Assembly (NCBI GenBank): GCA_040880285.1
Contig: JBBDIT010000050.1
Span: 37,651-101,650 of the forward strand
Source of the DNA: JANQJA01 sp040880285
GTDB lineage: Bacteria; Pseudomonadota; Gammaproteobacteria; Pseudomonadales; Azotimanducaceae
Length of the DNA stretch: 64,000 nt
Direction of reading: 5' to 3'
In this document: positions 17,441-26,243 of the stretch, in pieces
How the letters are laid out: every line of letters begins with the position of its first letter
How positions within the stretch are numbered: position 1 is the first letter of the stretch
The notes under the pieces: generated by a model
Database searches by the model: none
Seen by the model: only the letters and a program-made list of their open reading frames with translations
What the model was told of the DNA's origin: nothing
Translations under genes and position numbers: made by a program

Positions 17441-18661
17441 TCAGGTGTTCGCACCGGCCGCGGCAGGGGAGGTATCCAGTTTCCATAGACTCGACCTGAA
17501 GGAAACGATGGTGACGACGACCAGCATGGCGACGGAAGAAACGATGAGCGCCTGTGACGGCCCCAGCCATTCACACAGGGCCCCGCTTAATAATGCCCCG
17601 ACCGGACCCGATCCCATAAATGAAAACGAGAAGAATGCCATCATGCGTGCACGTTGATCAGGCGGCGCCATTTCCTGCATGGTTGTTCTCGCCATGGTCA
17701 TTGCAATGCCGCCGCACATGCCCCACAAGAAGATAAACACCACGAGAGAGTTGAAGCCAAGACCGAGACCAGCGCCTGCAAGGGCAAAGGAACCGATTCC
17801 CTGGGCAAGTAACAGCGCCCGGCCCTGACGATGAATGTCCCCGAACTTGAGTAACACCATGATTGTCAGGACCAGGCCGAGGGAATTGGCGAAGTTGACA
17901 CCAGCCAGTTCGATGGCTGAACCACCGTAGACGTCCCTGATGACCAGGGGGATCGTGACAATATAGGAGCCCATGAAGAAAACACCCATGGCGCAATTTT
18001 GCATGACCGTGGCGCGCATGTACGGTGATGCCTTCACCGTCAGGAATCCCTGTACGATGGATCGTTTGATCTGGGTAATCATGCTGTGTTCGAAGCTGGC
18101 CGGCGAAACATAAGGCACGTCCAGTTTGAAATAAGCAAAGGTACCCACCAGCAGAATCACGAACTGCATCATCAGGATGGCCCTCGCCCCCAGGGCATCG
18201 GCGAAAGATGCAGCGATGAAGCCGATCATCTGGACGCCGAACTGGATCATGGAGACCTGGACTACCCGTCTCTGGATCAGGCCATCGGCCACCAGTGCCA
18301 GTAATCCGTCCCTTGCAGGTGTGACCAGCGCCTGGGCACAGCCCATCAGAACGGCGAAGATGATCACGGCACCATAGGTAAGTTCATCGAATACCACAAC
18401 ACAAGTCAGGAACAATGGCGCAATCGATGCAGCCAGTTGTCCCAGCATTGCAATGCGGCGGCCGCCATAGTGGTCGGCCAGGCTCCCACCAACCAGCATC
18501 AGGAGCATGGTGGGCAAGAGCAGGGCCATCTGGGCAATACCCACCATACCAGGCGACTCGTTCAGCACCATGGTGACCAGCCATGCGAAGACGACGGATT
18601 GCATACCAAAGGCAAGGAACCAGGTGCCGGTGGCCAGGAAATAAACGTGCAAAGGCTTCAT
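17441..18661 (-). CDS. MFS transporter
   Basis: 406 residues with about twelve membrane helices. The loop between helices 2 and 3 carries the MFS motif-A form GGSLADHYGGRR, and the second half has GPVGALLSGALCEWLG. The overall arrangement resembles proton-coupled exporters of the EntS/DHA3-like branch, but substrate cannot be inferred. It is transcribed in the same direction as the second MFS gene, 57 bp downstream of it; the two are different proteins, not a recent duplication. Its 3' end faces that of the serine hydrolase gene with 17 bp between. Confidence 0.88.
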   Translation of the reverse strand: MKPLHVYFLATGTWFLAFGMQSVVFAWLVTMVLNESPGMVGIAQMALLLPTMLLMLVGGSLADHYGGRRIAMLGQLAASIAPLFLTCVVVFDELTYGAVIIFAVLMGCAQALVTPARDGLLALVADGLIQRRVVQVSMIQFGVQMIGFIAASFADALGARAILMMQFVILLVGTFAYFKLDVPYVSPASFEHSMITQIKRSIVQGFLTVKASPYMRATVMQNCAMGVFFMGSYIVTIPLVIRDVYGGSAIELAGVNFANSLGLVLTIMVLLKFGDIHRQGRALLLAQGIGSFALAGAGLGLGFNSLVVFIFLWGMCGGIAMTMARTTMQEMAPPDQRARMMAFFSFSFMGSGPVGALLSGALCEWLGPSQALIVSSVAMLVVVTIVSFRSSLWKLDTSPAAAGANT

Positions 18662-18718
18662 GAGTGATCAGGGTAATGGTGCAGCCGGTCAGTATAGCCC
18701 AAGAATTGCCGAGTGCGT

Positions 18719-19924
18719 TTATGGATTGTGCTTCTCAAGCGTCTCCGTCACCAGCAGAACGATGATGGCAACGCCCATGAAGCCAACCCCGGCTGTGACC
18801 GTAAATGCGGTACCAAGAACGAACGTGTTGGCGATATAACCCATCAGGATAGGGCCAGCGAAAGAACCCGAATCACCCATGAGTCGCCACACGCCGAGAA
18901 ACTCCCCGCGTTCCGAGGCTGGCGCAAAATCGGCGCCAAGGGTCATGTTAATGCCGCTACCAAGGCCATTGCCGATGCCCGCCAGCATGGCCACGAACAT
19001 GAGCGTCAGGAAGGTGTCGGTTGATGGAACCAGCAGGACACCGAGCGAGAGGATGGCGAGGCAACCGGCTGCCGCAAATTTGCGGCCCCAGTTATCCATG
19101 ATGTAGCCGGCGATCGGGAACAGGGTCATATCTATCGAAGCCGCGGCGCCCACAATCAGTCCAATATCAGAGGGATCCAGGCCCATCGACTCACCCCACA
19201 GGGGAATGAGCAGCTGTCGACCGGCCCGCAGTACGGTCAGGAACAGGATGGCGACGCCGGCGGTGGCGAATATGCGGCGGTGTGCCCTCAATATATGTGG
19301 CACGAGCCGCAGCATGCCGGGTGATTCGGCGTGATGACCACGCTTGTTGCCTTTGACCGAGAAGATGACCAGGACAAATGAGAAGGCGGCGATGATGCTG
19401 ATGCCGACAAAGACATAGCCAAAACCCAACTGGTCGGCGACAAAGCCGCTCGCCACGGGTCCGAGCAAATTCCCCAGCCGTTGCAATCCCGCCATGGTCG
19501 AGATTGCCTTGCCCCTCTGGTGCATCGGGACCGCCTCACTGATGTGTGTGAGCCGGGCCAGTAGCCAGGTGGACATGGCACCACCGAACAGGAATGCGGC
19601 GGCGGCCAGTGCTCCGGCGGATTCGACCTGGCTGGCTAACAGACCCGTGAGTGCCATCACTCCGACGCCCATCAACATGGTGTACTTGTCACCGAGTCGA
19701 GCAGCAGCATAGCCCGCCGGCACGTCCACCGTCATATTCCCCAGTCCGCGCATTGCGAAGACGATCGCTGCCGCGGCAGCACCTGCACCGAGGTCAAGGG
19801 CGAAGAGTGGCAGGATCAGCAGGACGCTACCCTGGCAGATCGACATCAAGAAGGACGGTAGATATACCGAAAATAGCAGTGATCGGTACATCTCCCAGGT
19901 CGTCATGGCGGATGAATCAGGCAT
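18719..19924 (-). CDS. MFS transporter (drug-resistance-like)
   Basis: 401 residues, about twelve helices. Motif-A region VDVPAGYAAARLGDKY after helix 2 and RLGNLLGPVASGFVADQLG in helix 5 (motif C-like, typical of drug:proton antiporters). The ATG at 19924 gives a short hydrophilic N terminus; an in-frame ATG at 19906 is an equally good start, and neither has a clear ribosome site. It is upstream of the other MFS gene on the minus strand. Substrate unknown. Confidence 0.87.
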   Translation of the reverse strand: MPDSSAMTTWEMYRSLLFSVYLPSFLMSICQGSVLLILPLFALDLGAGAAAAAIVFAMRGLGNMTVDVPAGYAAARLGDKYTMLMGVGVMALTGLLASQVESAGALAAAAFLFGGAMSTWLLARLTHISEAVPMHQRGKAISTMAGLQRLGNLLGPVASGFVADQLGFGYVFVGISIIAAFSFVLVIFSVKGNKRGHHAESPGMLRLVPHILRAHRRIFATAGVAILFLTVLRAGRQLLIPLWGESMGLDPSDIGLIVGAAASIDMTLFPIAGYIMDNWGRKFAAAGCLAILSLGVLLVPSTDTFLTLMFVAMLAGIGNGLGSGINMTLGADFAPASERGEFLGVWRLMGDSGSFAGPILMGYIANTFVLGTAFTVTAGVGFMGVAIIVLLVTETLEKHNP

Positions 19925-20031
19925 GAAATGCTGGCTTATTTTTATTGTTTATAGCTTCTTCGCGGGTGGGCATGCAAATCCCCCTGCAAGTGAATCGACG
20001 TTGATTCGTGTCTCAAACCTGAAGTAGACGT

Positions 20032-20058
20032 AAAAGGCCGACGATAAGTCGGCCTTTT
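20032..20058. terminator. Bidirectional rho-independent terminator
   Basis: A perfect 11-bp stem AAAAGGCCGAC / GTCGGCCTTTT with a 5-nt loop (GATAA). The A-run and T-run flanks make it functional in both directions: it would end transcription of the small minus-strand gene at 20106-20297 and block read-through from the other side. Confidence 0.88.
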
Positions 20059-20105
20059 AGAAGAAAGATTTTCTTGCCTTGACTGGTTTCCCGGTCGCGT
20101 GGATA

Positions 20106-20297
20106 TCAGGCAGCCTGGTCCAGGTCATCCTGGTTTGCCTCATCGTTTCCGGCTACCAGTGCCGATGGCTCTTGTACCTTCCGGTTTTGTTCCTGTCGCA
20201 TCAATCGCTCGCTCCTGATCAGCTCAAGTACCATTGGATCGAGTGCGCCATAGGCCATGTGCGTGAAATGCAGTCCGAGTTTCATAAAGTTAAACAA
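20106..20297 (-). CDS. Small hypothetical protein, 63 residues, TTG start
   Basis: Starts at a TTG (20297) with AGGAG 6 nt upstream; the next in-frame ATG (20285) would have that site 18 nt away. The product has a compact helical N-terminal part (MKLGLHFTHMAYGALDPMVL, then ELIRSERLMRQEQNRKVQ) and an acidic tail ending DDLDQAA. No signal peptide or membrane span. A perfect terminator lies 47 bp beyond the stop, supporting a real, monocistronic gene. A hairpin (20342-20359) sits in its leader. I do not recognise the family. Confidence 0.55.
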   Translation of the reverse strand: MFNFMKLGLHFTHMAYGALDPMVLELIRSERLMRQEQNRKVQEPSALVAGNDEANQDDLDQAA

Positions 20298-20341
20298 TTT
20301 GGGCTCCTGGGATTTGTGAAGTGCTGTTATGGGGGCAGTGA

Positions 20342-20359
20342 CCGGCTTTTTCAAGCCGG
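20342..20359 (-). promoter_or_regulatory. Leader hairpin upstream of the small TTG-start gene
   Basis: CCGGCTT and AAGCCGG form a 7-bp stem with a 4-nt loop, 45 nt ahead of the TTG start and about 35 nt ahead of its ribosome site. There is no T-run after it on the minus strand, so it is not a standard terminator; it could stabilise or regulate the transcript. Confidence 0.35.
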
Positions 20360-20506
20360 GGGTCATTTAGAAAGTCGCGCATTGTACGGATCCACAAGGG
20401 AAATGGATCTTCCATAATTACTGTTGATGGGAGGGGTATGGCCGGATTGATCGGCTATCGCCAATGTGTTCACATAGCACCCTGATTAAGGTAAGGATAT
20501 TCGGTC

Positions 20507-20890
20507 ATGCAGTGTCCCAAGTGTGATAGCGGCGAAATGGTAATGGTCCACAATGACGGTGTACGTATTGATCGATGCGATCACTGTCATGGGCTATATT
20601 TTGACCAGTTGACCCGGCAGGACCTGGACCTGGTCGCGGCCCACGCCGACCAGATTGACACCGGCGATGAAAATCTTGGCGCCGAGTTCGACGAGATGGT
20701 TTATGTCGAGTGCCCGAGATGCTACGCCATTATGGACCAGCGTCTGCTAGAAGAGCCGGTCAGGATCAGGTTCGAGATCTGCATTGCGTGTCATTCGACT
20801 TTTCTGGACGCCGGGGAGTTCCGGGAGTATCTTACGCCCGCCTACCGGGAACACTTCGCCGAACTACTGCCCGACGATGCCGGAGCCTAG
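20507..20890 (+). CDS. Tandem zinc-ribbon protein (zf-TFIIB type)
   Basis: 127 residues with two similar treble-clef/zinc-ribbon modules. Module one: MQCPKCDSGEMV then CDHCHGLYFDQ (residues 3-34). Module two: ECPRCYAIMDQ then CIACHSTFLDAGEFREY (about 69-110). The pattern C-P-x-C...C-x-x-C/H-G-x-x-F/W-D/L-D is the zf-TFIIB family, a poorly understood group of small bacterial proteins. No membrane segment. It is followed by the zinc-uptake-like pair, but with separate spacing of 77 bp, so a link with zinc is only suggestive. Confidence 0.82.
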   Translation: MQCPKCDSGEMVMVHNDGVRIDRCDHCHGLYFDQLTRQDLDLVAAHADQIDTGDENLGAEFDEMVYVECPRCYAIMDQRLLEEPVRIRFEICIACHSTFLDAGEFREYLTPAYREHFAELLPDDAGA

Positions 20891-20967
20891 GAACCAGGGC
20901 TGGTCCACAATATGCTCGTCTGTAAATTAAAAGTCCCACGATCGATTAGGGTAACCTCGACCTTGCC

Positions 20968-21273
20968 ATGAACACCTACCTCATGTTCAGTCGCACAAGT
21001 TTCCGTAAGCGGTTACTGCACTTCGGTGTTGCGGTCGTGCTATTGCTGGCTCAGGGTCTGGTGGTCAGTCACGACCATAACCTTGCAACGGATGCGCTGG
21101 GTTCCAAGTGCGAGGTTTGCCTGCAGTTATCCGCTCACGACGGCCTTGTGCCGGATGCCATGGCGACGGTTACCGCCGATGGGATTGGACCGTCATTATC
21201 GGTTGCAGTGAGTTTCGATCAGTCGCGCGCCACCTACCAGCCAAAGCCAAGAGGACCTCCACAAGCTACCTGA
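20968..21273 (+). CDS. Small membrane protein of DUF2946/zinc-chaperone type
   Basis: 101 residues: basic N terminus (FRKRLLHF), one hydrophobic helix (GVAVVLLLAQGLVV), then a potential metal-binding segment with SHDH followed by CEVCLQLSAHDG, and a short Pro-rich tail (KPRGPP). This layout is that of small periplasm-facing proteins that often accompany TonB receptors and zinc or copper uptake genes and are sometimes annotated as zinc chaperones. The ZnuD-like receptor follows 48 bp downstream, so the pair is probably one operon. Function is inferred mainly from context. Confidence 0.6.
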   Translation: MNTYLMFSRTSFRKRLLHFGVAVVLLLAQGLVVSHDHNLATDALGSKCEVCLQLSAHDGLVPDAMATVTADGIGPSLSVAVSFDQSRATYQPKPRGPPQAT

Positions 21274-21321
21274 TATTCAAGTCGATTTTTTTGATTTCAG
21301 GAACTTTGGAGGTTGTACTAG

Positions 21322-23421
21322 ATGAACAAATGGTGGTTTGGCGCTTTGGCGTATTTATTTTCATGGTCTCTATGGGCGGCCCATAACCCTGCACAGCTGG
21401 AAGAAATTGTGGTGACGGCACCGTTCCAGCGCTCCGAGGCCGAAACGACGCTTCCGATCACCGTTCTGACGGGCGATGCACTTAAGGAGGAAGTCGGCAA
21501 TACCCTGGGCGATACCCTGGGCAATCAGATGGGGGTTACCTCTGCCAGCTTCGGTAATGGGGTTGGCTTACCGGTGATCAGGGGCCAGAGCGGCAACCGG
21601 GTGCAGGTCATGCAAAATGGCATCAGTGCCCTCGATGCCGCGGCCGTAAGCCCTGACCACAGTAATGGTGTTGAGGCCATCGTCGCTGAACGAATCGAAG
21701 TCGTGCGTGGACCGGCGACACTGCTGTATGGAAATGGTGCCATTGGTGGTGTGGTGAATGTCATTGATAATCGAATTGGTACGGCCCTGTTGGAAGCGCC
21801 GGAGGTCCAGCTCGAACAACGTCGCAATACTGCCTCCAATCAGAACAGTTCCGTTGTCGATATTAATGGTGCTATCGGACCTGTGGCGCTGCATTTCGAT
21901 GGCTTTTATCGCAATAGCGAAGATCTCAAAATCAAGGGGTTGGCGATCAATACAGCAGCACTCGATTTGACAGGCGAAGAGCTGGATGAACTTGACAATA
22001 CTTTTGGTTACATCGCCAACTCTGACGTGGAGGCGAGCGGGATCGCAACTGGCGCATCTTTCATCTTTGACCAGGGGTACCTCGGCTATTCTGTAAGCCG
22101 CCTTGACAATCAGTATGGTTTACCTCCCGGTGTGCACGAACACCACCATGAGGAGGAAGAAGGTACCCATGACGAGGAAGAGGAAGACGAGGCGCAGGTG
22201 CTTGTCCGCCTTTCGATGAAACAGACTCGTCAGGACGTGCGCGGCGCATGGTATTTCGATGCAGGAAGGCTGGAGTCGCTCGAACTTAAGTTGACTCACA
22301 ACGACTATCAGCATGAGGAACTTGAAATTGAAGTCGGCGCCTTGCCGGTGGTAGGGACTCGATTTGAGAACAAGGGGTTTGAAGGACGGCTGACCATAAG
22401 TCACGAACCGCTCGCTGGCTGGCAGGGCGTGGCCGGGATGCAGGTCATTGACCGGACCTTCTCGGCCAGTGGTGACGAAGCGTATATTCCGAAGTCGGAT
22501 ATCAATTCCATCGGGTTATTTCTGGTGGAGAGTTATGAGGCGGTTGACTGGACCACGGAACTCGGGGCCCGGTTCGAACGCCAAAAAATTGACCCTTCCG
22601 CGTCCTGTCGAAAGACATCAACATCGATGAGTTTTGGTGCCAGCGTTATACGAGCGCTACCACAGGGTAATCTGTTGGTATCGCTGCAACGGGCAGAGCG
22701 GAGCCCGACAGTGGAAGAACACTTTTCCAATGTCGATGCGATTACTTGTCAAAGACAGGCGTCTGATGAAGCTCTGGTGCTGCATGCGTCCACACGCCTG
22801 TTCGAAATCGGTAGCCGGAATCTAAACGCCGAGACTTCCAACAACATCGAGCTGGGATTTCGCAAGACCCGGGGTTCGGTGACTGGCGAATTGAATCTGT
22901 ATTACAACCGCATCAATGACTATATCTTTCTCAACGCAGACGTGGGCGAACATGATGGATTTCCTCTTGCGGCTTACGAACAGCGTAATGCTGAATTCAA
23001 GGGGTTTGAAGCTGAATTGATCGTGCCAATCTCGGAGCAAGGGGTATGGATCACGCAGCTGACCCTGTTCGGTGATCACGTTCATGCAAATTTCACAAAT
23101 GGTGACAAGGTACCACGCATACCACCAATGCGAGGCGGTGTGGAGTTCGCCGTATTAGGTGACATCTGGTCTGCGAAGCTTCGAGGCACTGTGGTAGCGA
23201 GCCAGGACCGGATTACCGTAAGCGAATCGGCTACCGACGGTTATACGCGGCTGGATTTGTATGTCGATTACCACATGGAAGTCGCTGGTACTGAGGCGTT
23301 GATCTTTTTCAAGGGTAACAACCTGTTGAACGAAGAAATTCGCAGTCATACATCCTTTGTCAAGGATCTTGCGCCACAAGCGGGGCGAGGCGCAGAAATC
23401 GGTGTGCGGCTGACATTCTGA
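21322..23421 (+). CDS. TonB-dependent receptor, ZnuD-like (zinc uptake)
   Basis: 699 residues. Signal peptide (about 1-20), TonB box EEIVVTAPF, plug domain (about 35-150; VMQNGISALDAAAVSPDHS and IEVVRGPATLLYGNGAIGGVVNV) and a 22-strand barrel ending GRGAEIGVRLTF. An extracellular-loop segment at about 271-292 is packed with metal ligands: HEHHHEEEEG then THDEEEEDEA. ZnuD of Neisseria is the best match in plan and in the His/Glu-rich loop. Strong ribosome site GGAGG precedes the ATG. The preceding gene encodes a small His/Cys membrane protein. Zinc is the likely cargo; another divalent metal is possible. I found no convincing Zur box in the short leader. Confidence 0.85.
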   Translation: MNKWWFGALAYLFSWSLWAAHNPAQLEEIVVTAPFQRSEAETTLPITVLTGDALKEEVGNTLGDTLGNQMGVTSASFGNGVGLPVIRGQSGNRVQVMQNGISALDAAAVSPDHSNGVEAIVAERIEVVRGPATLLYGNGAIGGVVNVIDNRIGTALLEAPEVQLEQRRNTASNQNSSVVDINGAIGPVALHFDGFYRNSEDLKIKGLAINTAALDLTGEELDELDNTFGYIANSDVEASGIATGASFIFDQGYLGYSVSRLDNQYGLPPGVHEHHHEEEEGTHDEEEEDEAQVLVRLSMKQTRQDVRGAWYFDAGRLESLELKLTHNDYQHEELEIEVGALPVVGTRFENKGFEGRLTISHEPLAGWQGVAGMQVIDRTFSASGDEAYIPKSDINSIGLFLVESYEAVDWTTELGARFERQKIDPSASCRKTSTSMSFGASVIRALPQGNLLVSLQRAERSPTVEEHFSNVDAITCQRQASDEALVLHASTRLFEIGSRNLNAETSNNIELGFRKTRGSVTGELNLYYNRINDYIFLNADVGEHDGFPLAAYEQRNAEFKGFEAELIVPISEQGVWITQLTLFGDHVHANFTNGDKVPRIPPMRGGVEFAVLGDIWSAKLRGTVVASQDRITVSESATDGYTRLDLYVDYHMEVAGTEALIFFKGNNLLNEEIRSHTSFVKDLAPQAGRGAEIGVRLTF

Positions 23422-23439
23422 TGTATTGATGTGAGAGAC

Positions 23440-23461
23440 CAACAAGAGGCCAACAAGAGGC
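23440..23461. repeat. 11-bp tandem duplication, two copies
   Basis: CAACAAGAGGC occurs twice head to tail in the 109-bp spacer between the ZnuD-like gene and tldD. No function apparent. Confidence 0.85.
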
Positions 23462-23530
23462 CAGCATTGACGCCAGGCCCTTTACCTTATAGCGTTTAGC
23501 TGCGAACCCGATTCATGGATTGGAAGCCCT

Positions 23531-24919
23531 ATGCAAATTGCGGATATTGATCTCAGGAGATATTCAAACCAGTTCTCCTCCTATACCGAACTACGCTTAC
23601 ATGAAAATCGCCAGTTAGTCGTTACCTTGTTAAACGGTGATGTGGTTTCAAATGTAAAGGATACCAGTAGCGGGGTTTCTGCGCGGGTTTTTGACAAGGG
23701 CGCATGGGGCTTTAGTTCAACGCCGGACTTCTCCAATAATGCCATCGAGGGTGCTATAGCGGCTGCGACTAAGAACGCTGCGTTTCTGGCGTCCCGGACC
23801 GGAGATGACGCTGCCGTACTGCCGCGTGCCAGTGCCAATCGTGATAGTGACTTCTCCACAAAAAAACCTCACCTGACCCAGGAAGGGAAAGTGGCGTTTA
23901 TGCAGCGCATCGATGATTACATCGTCAGGACCTGTCCCGATATCGTCTCGCGACAGGTCAACCTGAGCTGCCTCGACATGGAAAAGAAGTTGCAGACATC
24001 GGAAGGATCACATGGTCACAATGTCAATACGCGTTCGATTGTCAGCGTAAAACTGACCACTCGTGATGACAAGGGTGAACCAGTTGAACTTTCTGATGCC
24101 CACGGCGCTCGTGGCCAATTTGAGGATGTATTTACTTCTACGGCAGAACTCGAACAGAAGATCGACAAGCTCTATCAGCAACTTATGGACAAAAAGCGGG
24201 CAGTGAAGCCCGTCTCGGGTTACCACACTGTAATACTCGCTGCTGATCTGGCCGGTATTCTGGCGCATGAGGCCATCGGGCACACGACGGAGGGCGATAT
24301 TGTCAGGGCCGGTTCAGTGGCAGGCGACTATATTGGTAAGCAGGTTGCCAGTGACCTTGTCACGCTGATCGATTTTGCCAATACCTACGCGGGCGAAACC
24401 TTGCCGGTCCCGGTCTATCTGGATGATGAAGGGGTTGAAAGTACCGATGCGGTACTGATCGAAAACGGAATATTGAAGTCATTTATGCACAACAAGGACA
24501 GCGCCCAGTATTTCGGGATGCCCCTGACCGGTAACGCCAGGGCATTTGGATATGACGACGAACCTCTGGTGCGGATGCGAAATACGGCCATTCTGTCAGG
24601 TAAGGACAAGTTTGAAGATATGATTGCGTCTATTGAGGATGGATACCTGCTGATGCGTCCGACCAATGGCCAGGCTGATAGTACCAGTGAATTTATGTTC
24701 GGCGTCCAGATGGGTTACGAGATCAAAGACGGTAAGCTGGGCCGCGCTATCACTGATACGACGATATCGGGCATCGCATTCGATATGCTCAAGGAAGTGT
24801 CGATGCTATCGGATGAAATGTCATGGAGTTGTGCCGGTATGTGTGGCAAGAAACAACCCATGCCTGTGGGCATGGGTGGTCCTGCCGTCAAGACCAAAGT
24901 CTTCATCGGTGGACAGTAG
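23531..24919 (+). CDS. tldD: Metalloprotease TldD
   Basis: 462 residues, close to the usual 460-480. The zinc site HEAIGHTTEGD (His246, Glu247, His250) sits in LAHEAIGH, and the C-terminal half shows MSWSCAGMCGKKQPMPVGMGGP, where the third Cys ligand lies. With TldE it forms a heterodimeric exo/endopeptidase that degrades unfolded peptides and matures some RiPPs such as microcin B17. tldE follows immediately with only 10 bp between, which fits one operon. I looked for a nearby precursor peptide gene and saw none. Cytosolic. Confidence 0.92.
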   Translation: MQIADIDLRRYSNQFSSYTELRLHENRQLVVTLLNGDVVSNVKDTSSGVSARVFDKGAWGFSSTPDFSNNAIEGAIAAATKNAAFLASRTGDDAAVLPRASANRDSDFSTKKPHLTQEGKVAFMQRIDDYIVRTCPDIVSRQVNLSCLDMEKKLQTSEGSHGHNVNTRSIVSVKLTTRDDKGEPVELSDAHGARGQFEDVFTSTAELEQKIDKLYQQLMDKKRAVKPVSGYHTVILAADLAGILAHEAIGHTTEGDIVRAGSVAGDYIGKQVASDLVTLIDFANTYAGETLPVPVYLDDEGVESTDAVLIENGILKSFMHNKDSAQYFGMPLTGNARAFGYDDEPLVRMRNTAILSGKDKFEDMIASIEDGYLLMRPTNGQADSTSEFMFGVQMGYEIKDGKLGRAITDTTISGIAFDMLKEVSMLSDEMSWSCAGMCGKKQPMPVGMGGPAVKTKVFIGGQ

Positions 24920-24929
24920 GAGCCAGATA

Positions 24930-26243
24930 ATGTCCGGACAAAAGATTGGCGAACGAGCACTGGCCGAACAATCGCTTGCCGAGCAATCGCTTGCAAGCAT
25001 CAAACGTGCAGGATTTGAAAAGGCAGCTTGTCGCGTCAGTGCCGATGAACTGCATGAGCTCCAGGCTGAAACCGGCGCGATTAACCTGTTTCGTACCAAC
25101 TTTGAGACGGATATTCGTCTTATCGGTATCGATGAAGGGCGTCGCGCCTCCCTGTCGATCAATAAGACAGACGAGGCGGCACTAGGGGCGGCGGTCAATG
25201 ACCTGAAGACCATGGCGGCAGGCGCTAACCCTGATCCCGCCTACGATATTGCAGAGGGGCAACCTCGCGAGGACTTTGCTGCCGGTATCGAATCTCCGGA
25301 TTATGATGCCATGTACGACCGGGTGGTCGAGTTTCAGAAGTACGCGCACAGCGCGTATCCACAACTCAATATTCGCTCTGCCGCCATTACGTTTTCAAAA
25401 CGCCGGACCTGTTACCTCAACAGCAATGAAGTGGCATTCACGTCACGGCGCGGCCAATACCAGGTCTCCGTTACCTTCAGCTCAAAAGAAGGCGCGGACA
25501 CATCGTCAATGATGTATACCGGTTACAGTAGCTATGATCTTGAGACACCAGTCCAGGATGCAACCAATGTCGATACGCTCCTGCGACAATCGACAGAGCA
25601 GGTTCGTACCCGGCATATTCCAGGAAAATTTGTCGGTGATCTTATTATCGCTCCGAATTGCCTGATGAGTTTTCTCGGATTCCTCACGGCACGAATTGGT
25701 GATGCCATGATTTCAGGAACTTCGATTTATGAAGGCAAACTCGGTGAGATGGTGGCAAGTCCACCGCTATCGGTACATGCCATGCCGGTCTCTGACGACA
25801 TTGCAAGCGGTTACTGGGTCACAGGAGATGGTTACAAGGCGGAAAACTCGACCATTGTTGAGAAGGGCAGGCTAATGACTTATCTCCTGAGCCTTTACGG
25901 CGCCAACAGGATGGGGTTGGCGCGAGCAGTTAATGCCGGTGGCTGCTATGTGGTTGACCCGGGTGAGCAGGACTATAAATCAATGATCGAGAATGTATCA
26001 GAAGGCATCCTGATTACCCGGTTCTCTGGCGGACGTCCCAACGATCGGGGCGATTTTTCCGGGGTGGCGAAAAACAGTTACTATATCAAGGATGGTGAGC
26101 TTGCCTATCCAATCAAGGAAACCACTATAAGTGGAAACCTTGCGCTGCTTTTGCAATCCATCGAGGGGATCTCAAGGGAGCGCCTGAACTTTGGCAGCAG
26201 TATTTTGCCCTGGGTAAGAGCGACAGGAATTACGGTGTCTTGA
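24930..26243 (+). CDS. tldE: TldE/PmbA family subunit
   Basis: 437 residues from the ATG at 24930, with AGGAG 7 nt upstream; the open frame extends further back to 24666 but only as a shadow of tldD. The protein has the TldD/PmbA fold (ETDIRLIGIDEGRRASLSIN; DLIIAPNCLMSFLGFL in place of the protease motif; FSGGRPNDRGDFSGVAKNSYYI near the C terminus) and lacks the HExxxH zinc site, as expected of the non-catalytic partner. The N terminus has a short duplicated stretch (LAEQSLAEQSLA). Its 3' end overlaps the convergent MATE gene by 14 bp. Confidence 0.9.
   Translation: MSGQKIGERALAEQSLAEQSLASIKRAGFEKAACRVSADELHELQAETGAINLFRTNFETDIRLIGIDEGRRASLSINKTDEAALGAAVNDLKTMAAGANPDPAYDIAEGQPREDFAAGIESPDYDAMYDRVVEFQKYAHSAYPQLNIRSAAITFSKRRTCYLNSNEVAFTSRRGQYQVSVTFSSKEGADTSSMMYTGYSSYDLETPVQDATNVDTLLRQSTEQVRTRHIPGKFVGDLIIAPNCLMSFLGFLTARIGDAMISGTSIYEGKLGEMVASPPLSVHAMPVSDDIASGYWVTGDGYKAENSTIVEKGRLMTYLLSLYGANRMGLARAVNAGGCYVVDPGEQDYKSMIENVSEGILITRFSGGRPNDRGDFSGVAKNSYYIKDGELAYPIKETTISGNLALLLQSIEGISRERLNFGSSILPWVRATGITVS

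Noticed and set aside
20106..20366. ATG at 20366 as start of the small minus-strand gene
   Set aside because: That start lies before the leader hairpin and lacks a ribosome site, whereas TTG 20297 is 6 nt after AGGAG.
24666..24929. N-terminal extension of tldE back to 24666
   Set aside because: This part overlaps tldD in another frame; the ATG at 24930 has a strong ribosome site and the family N terminus.
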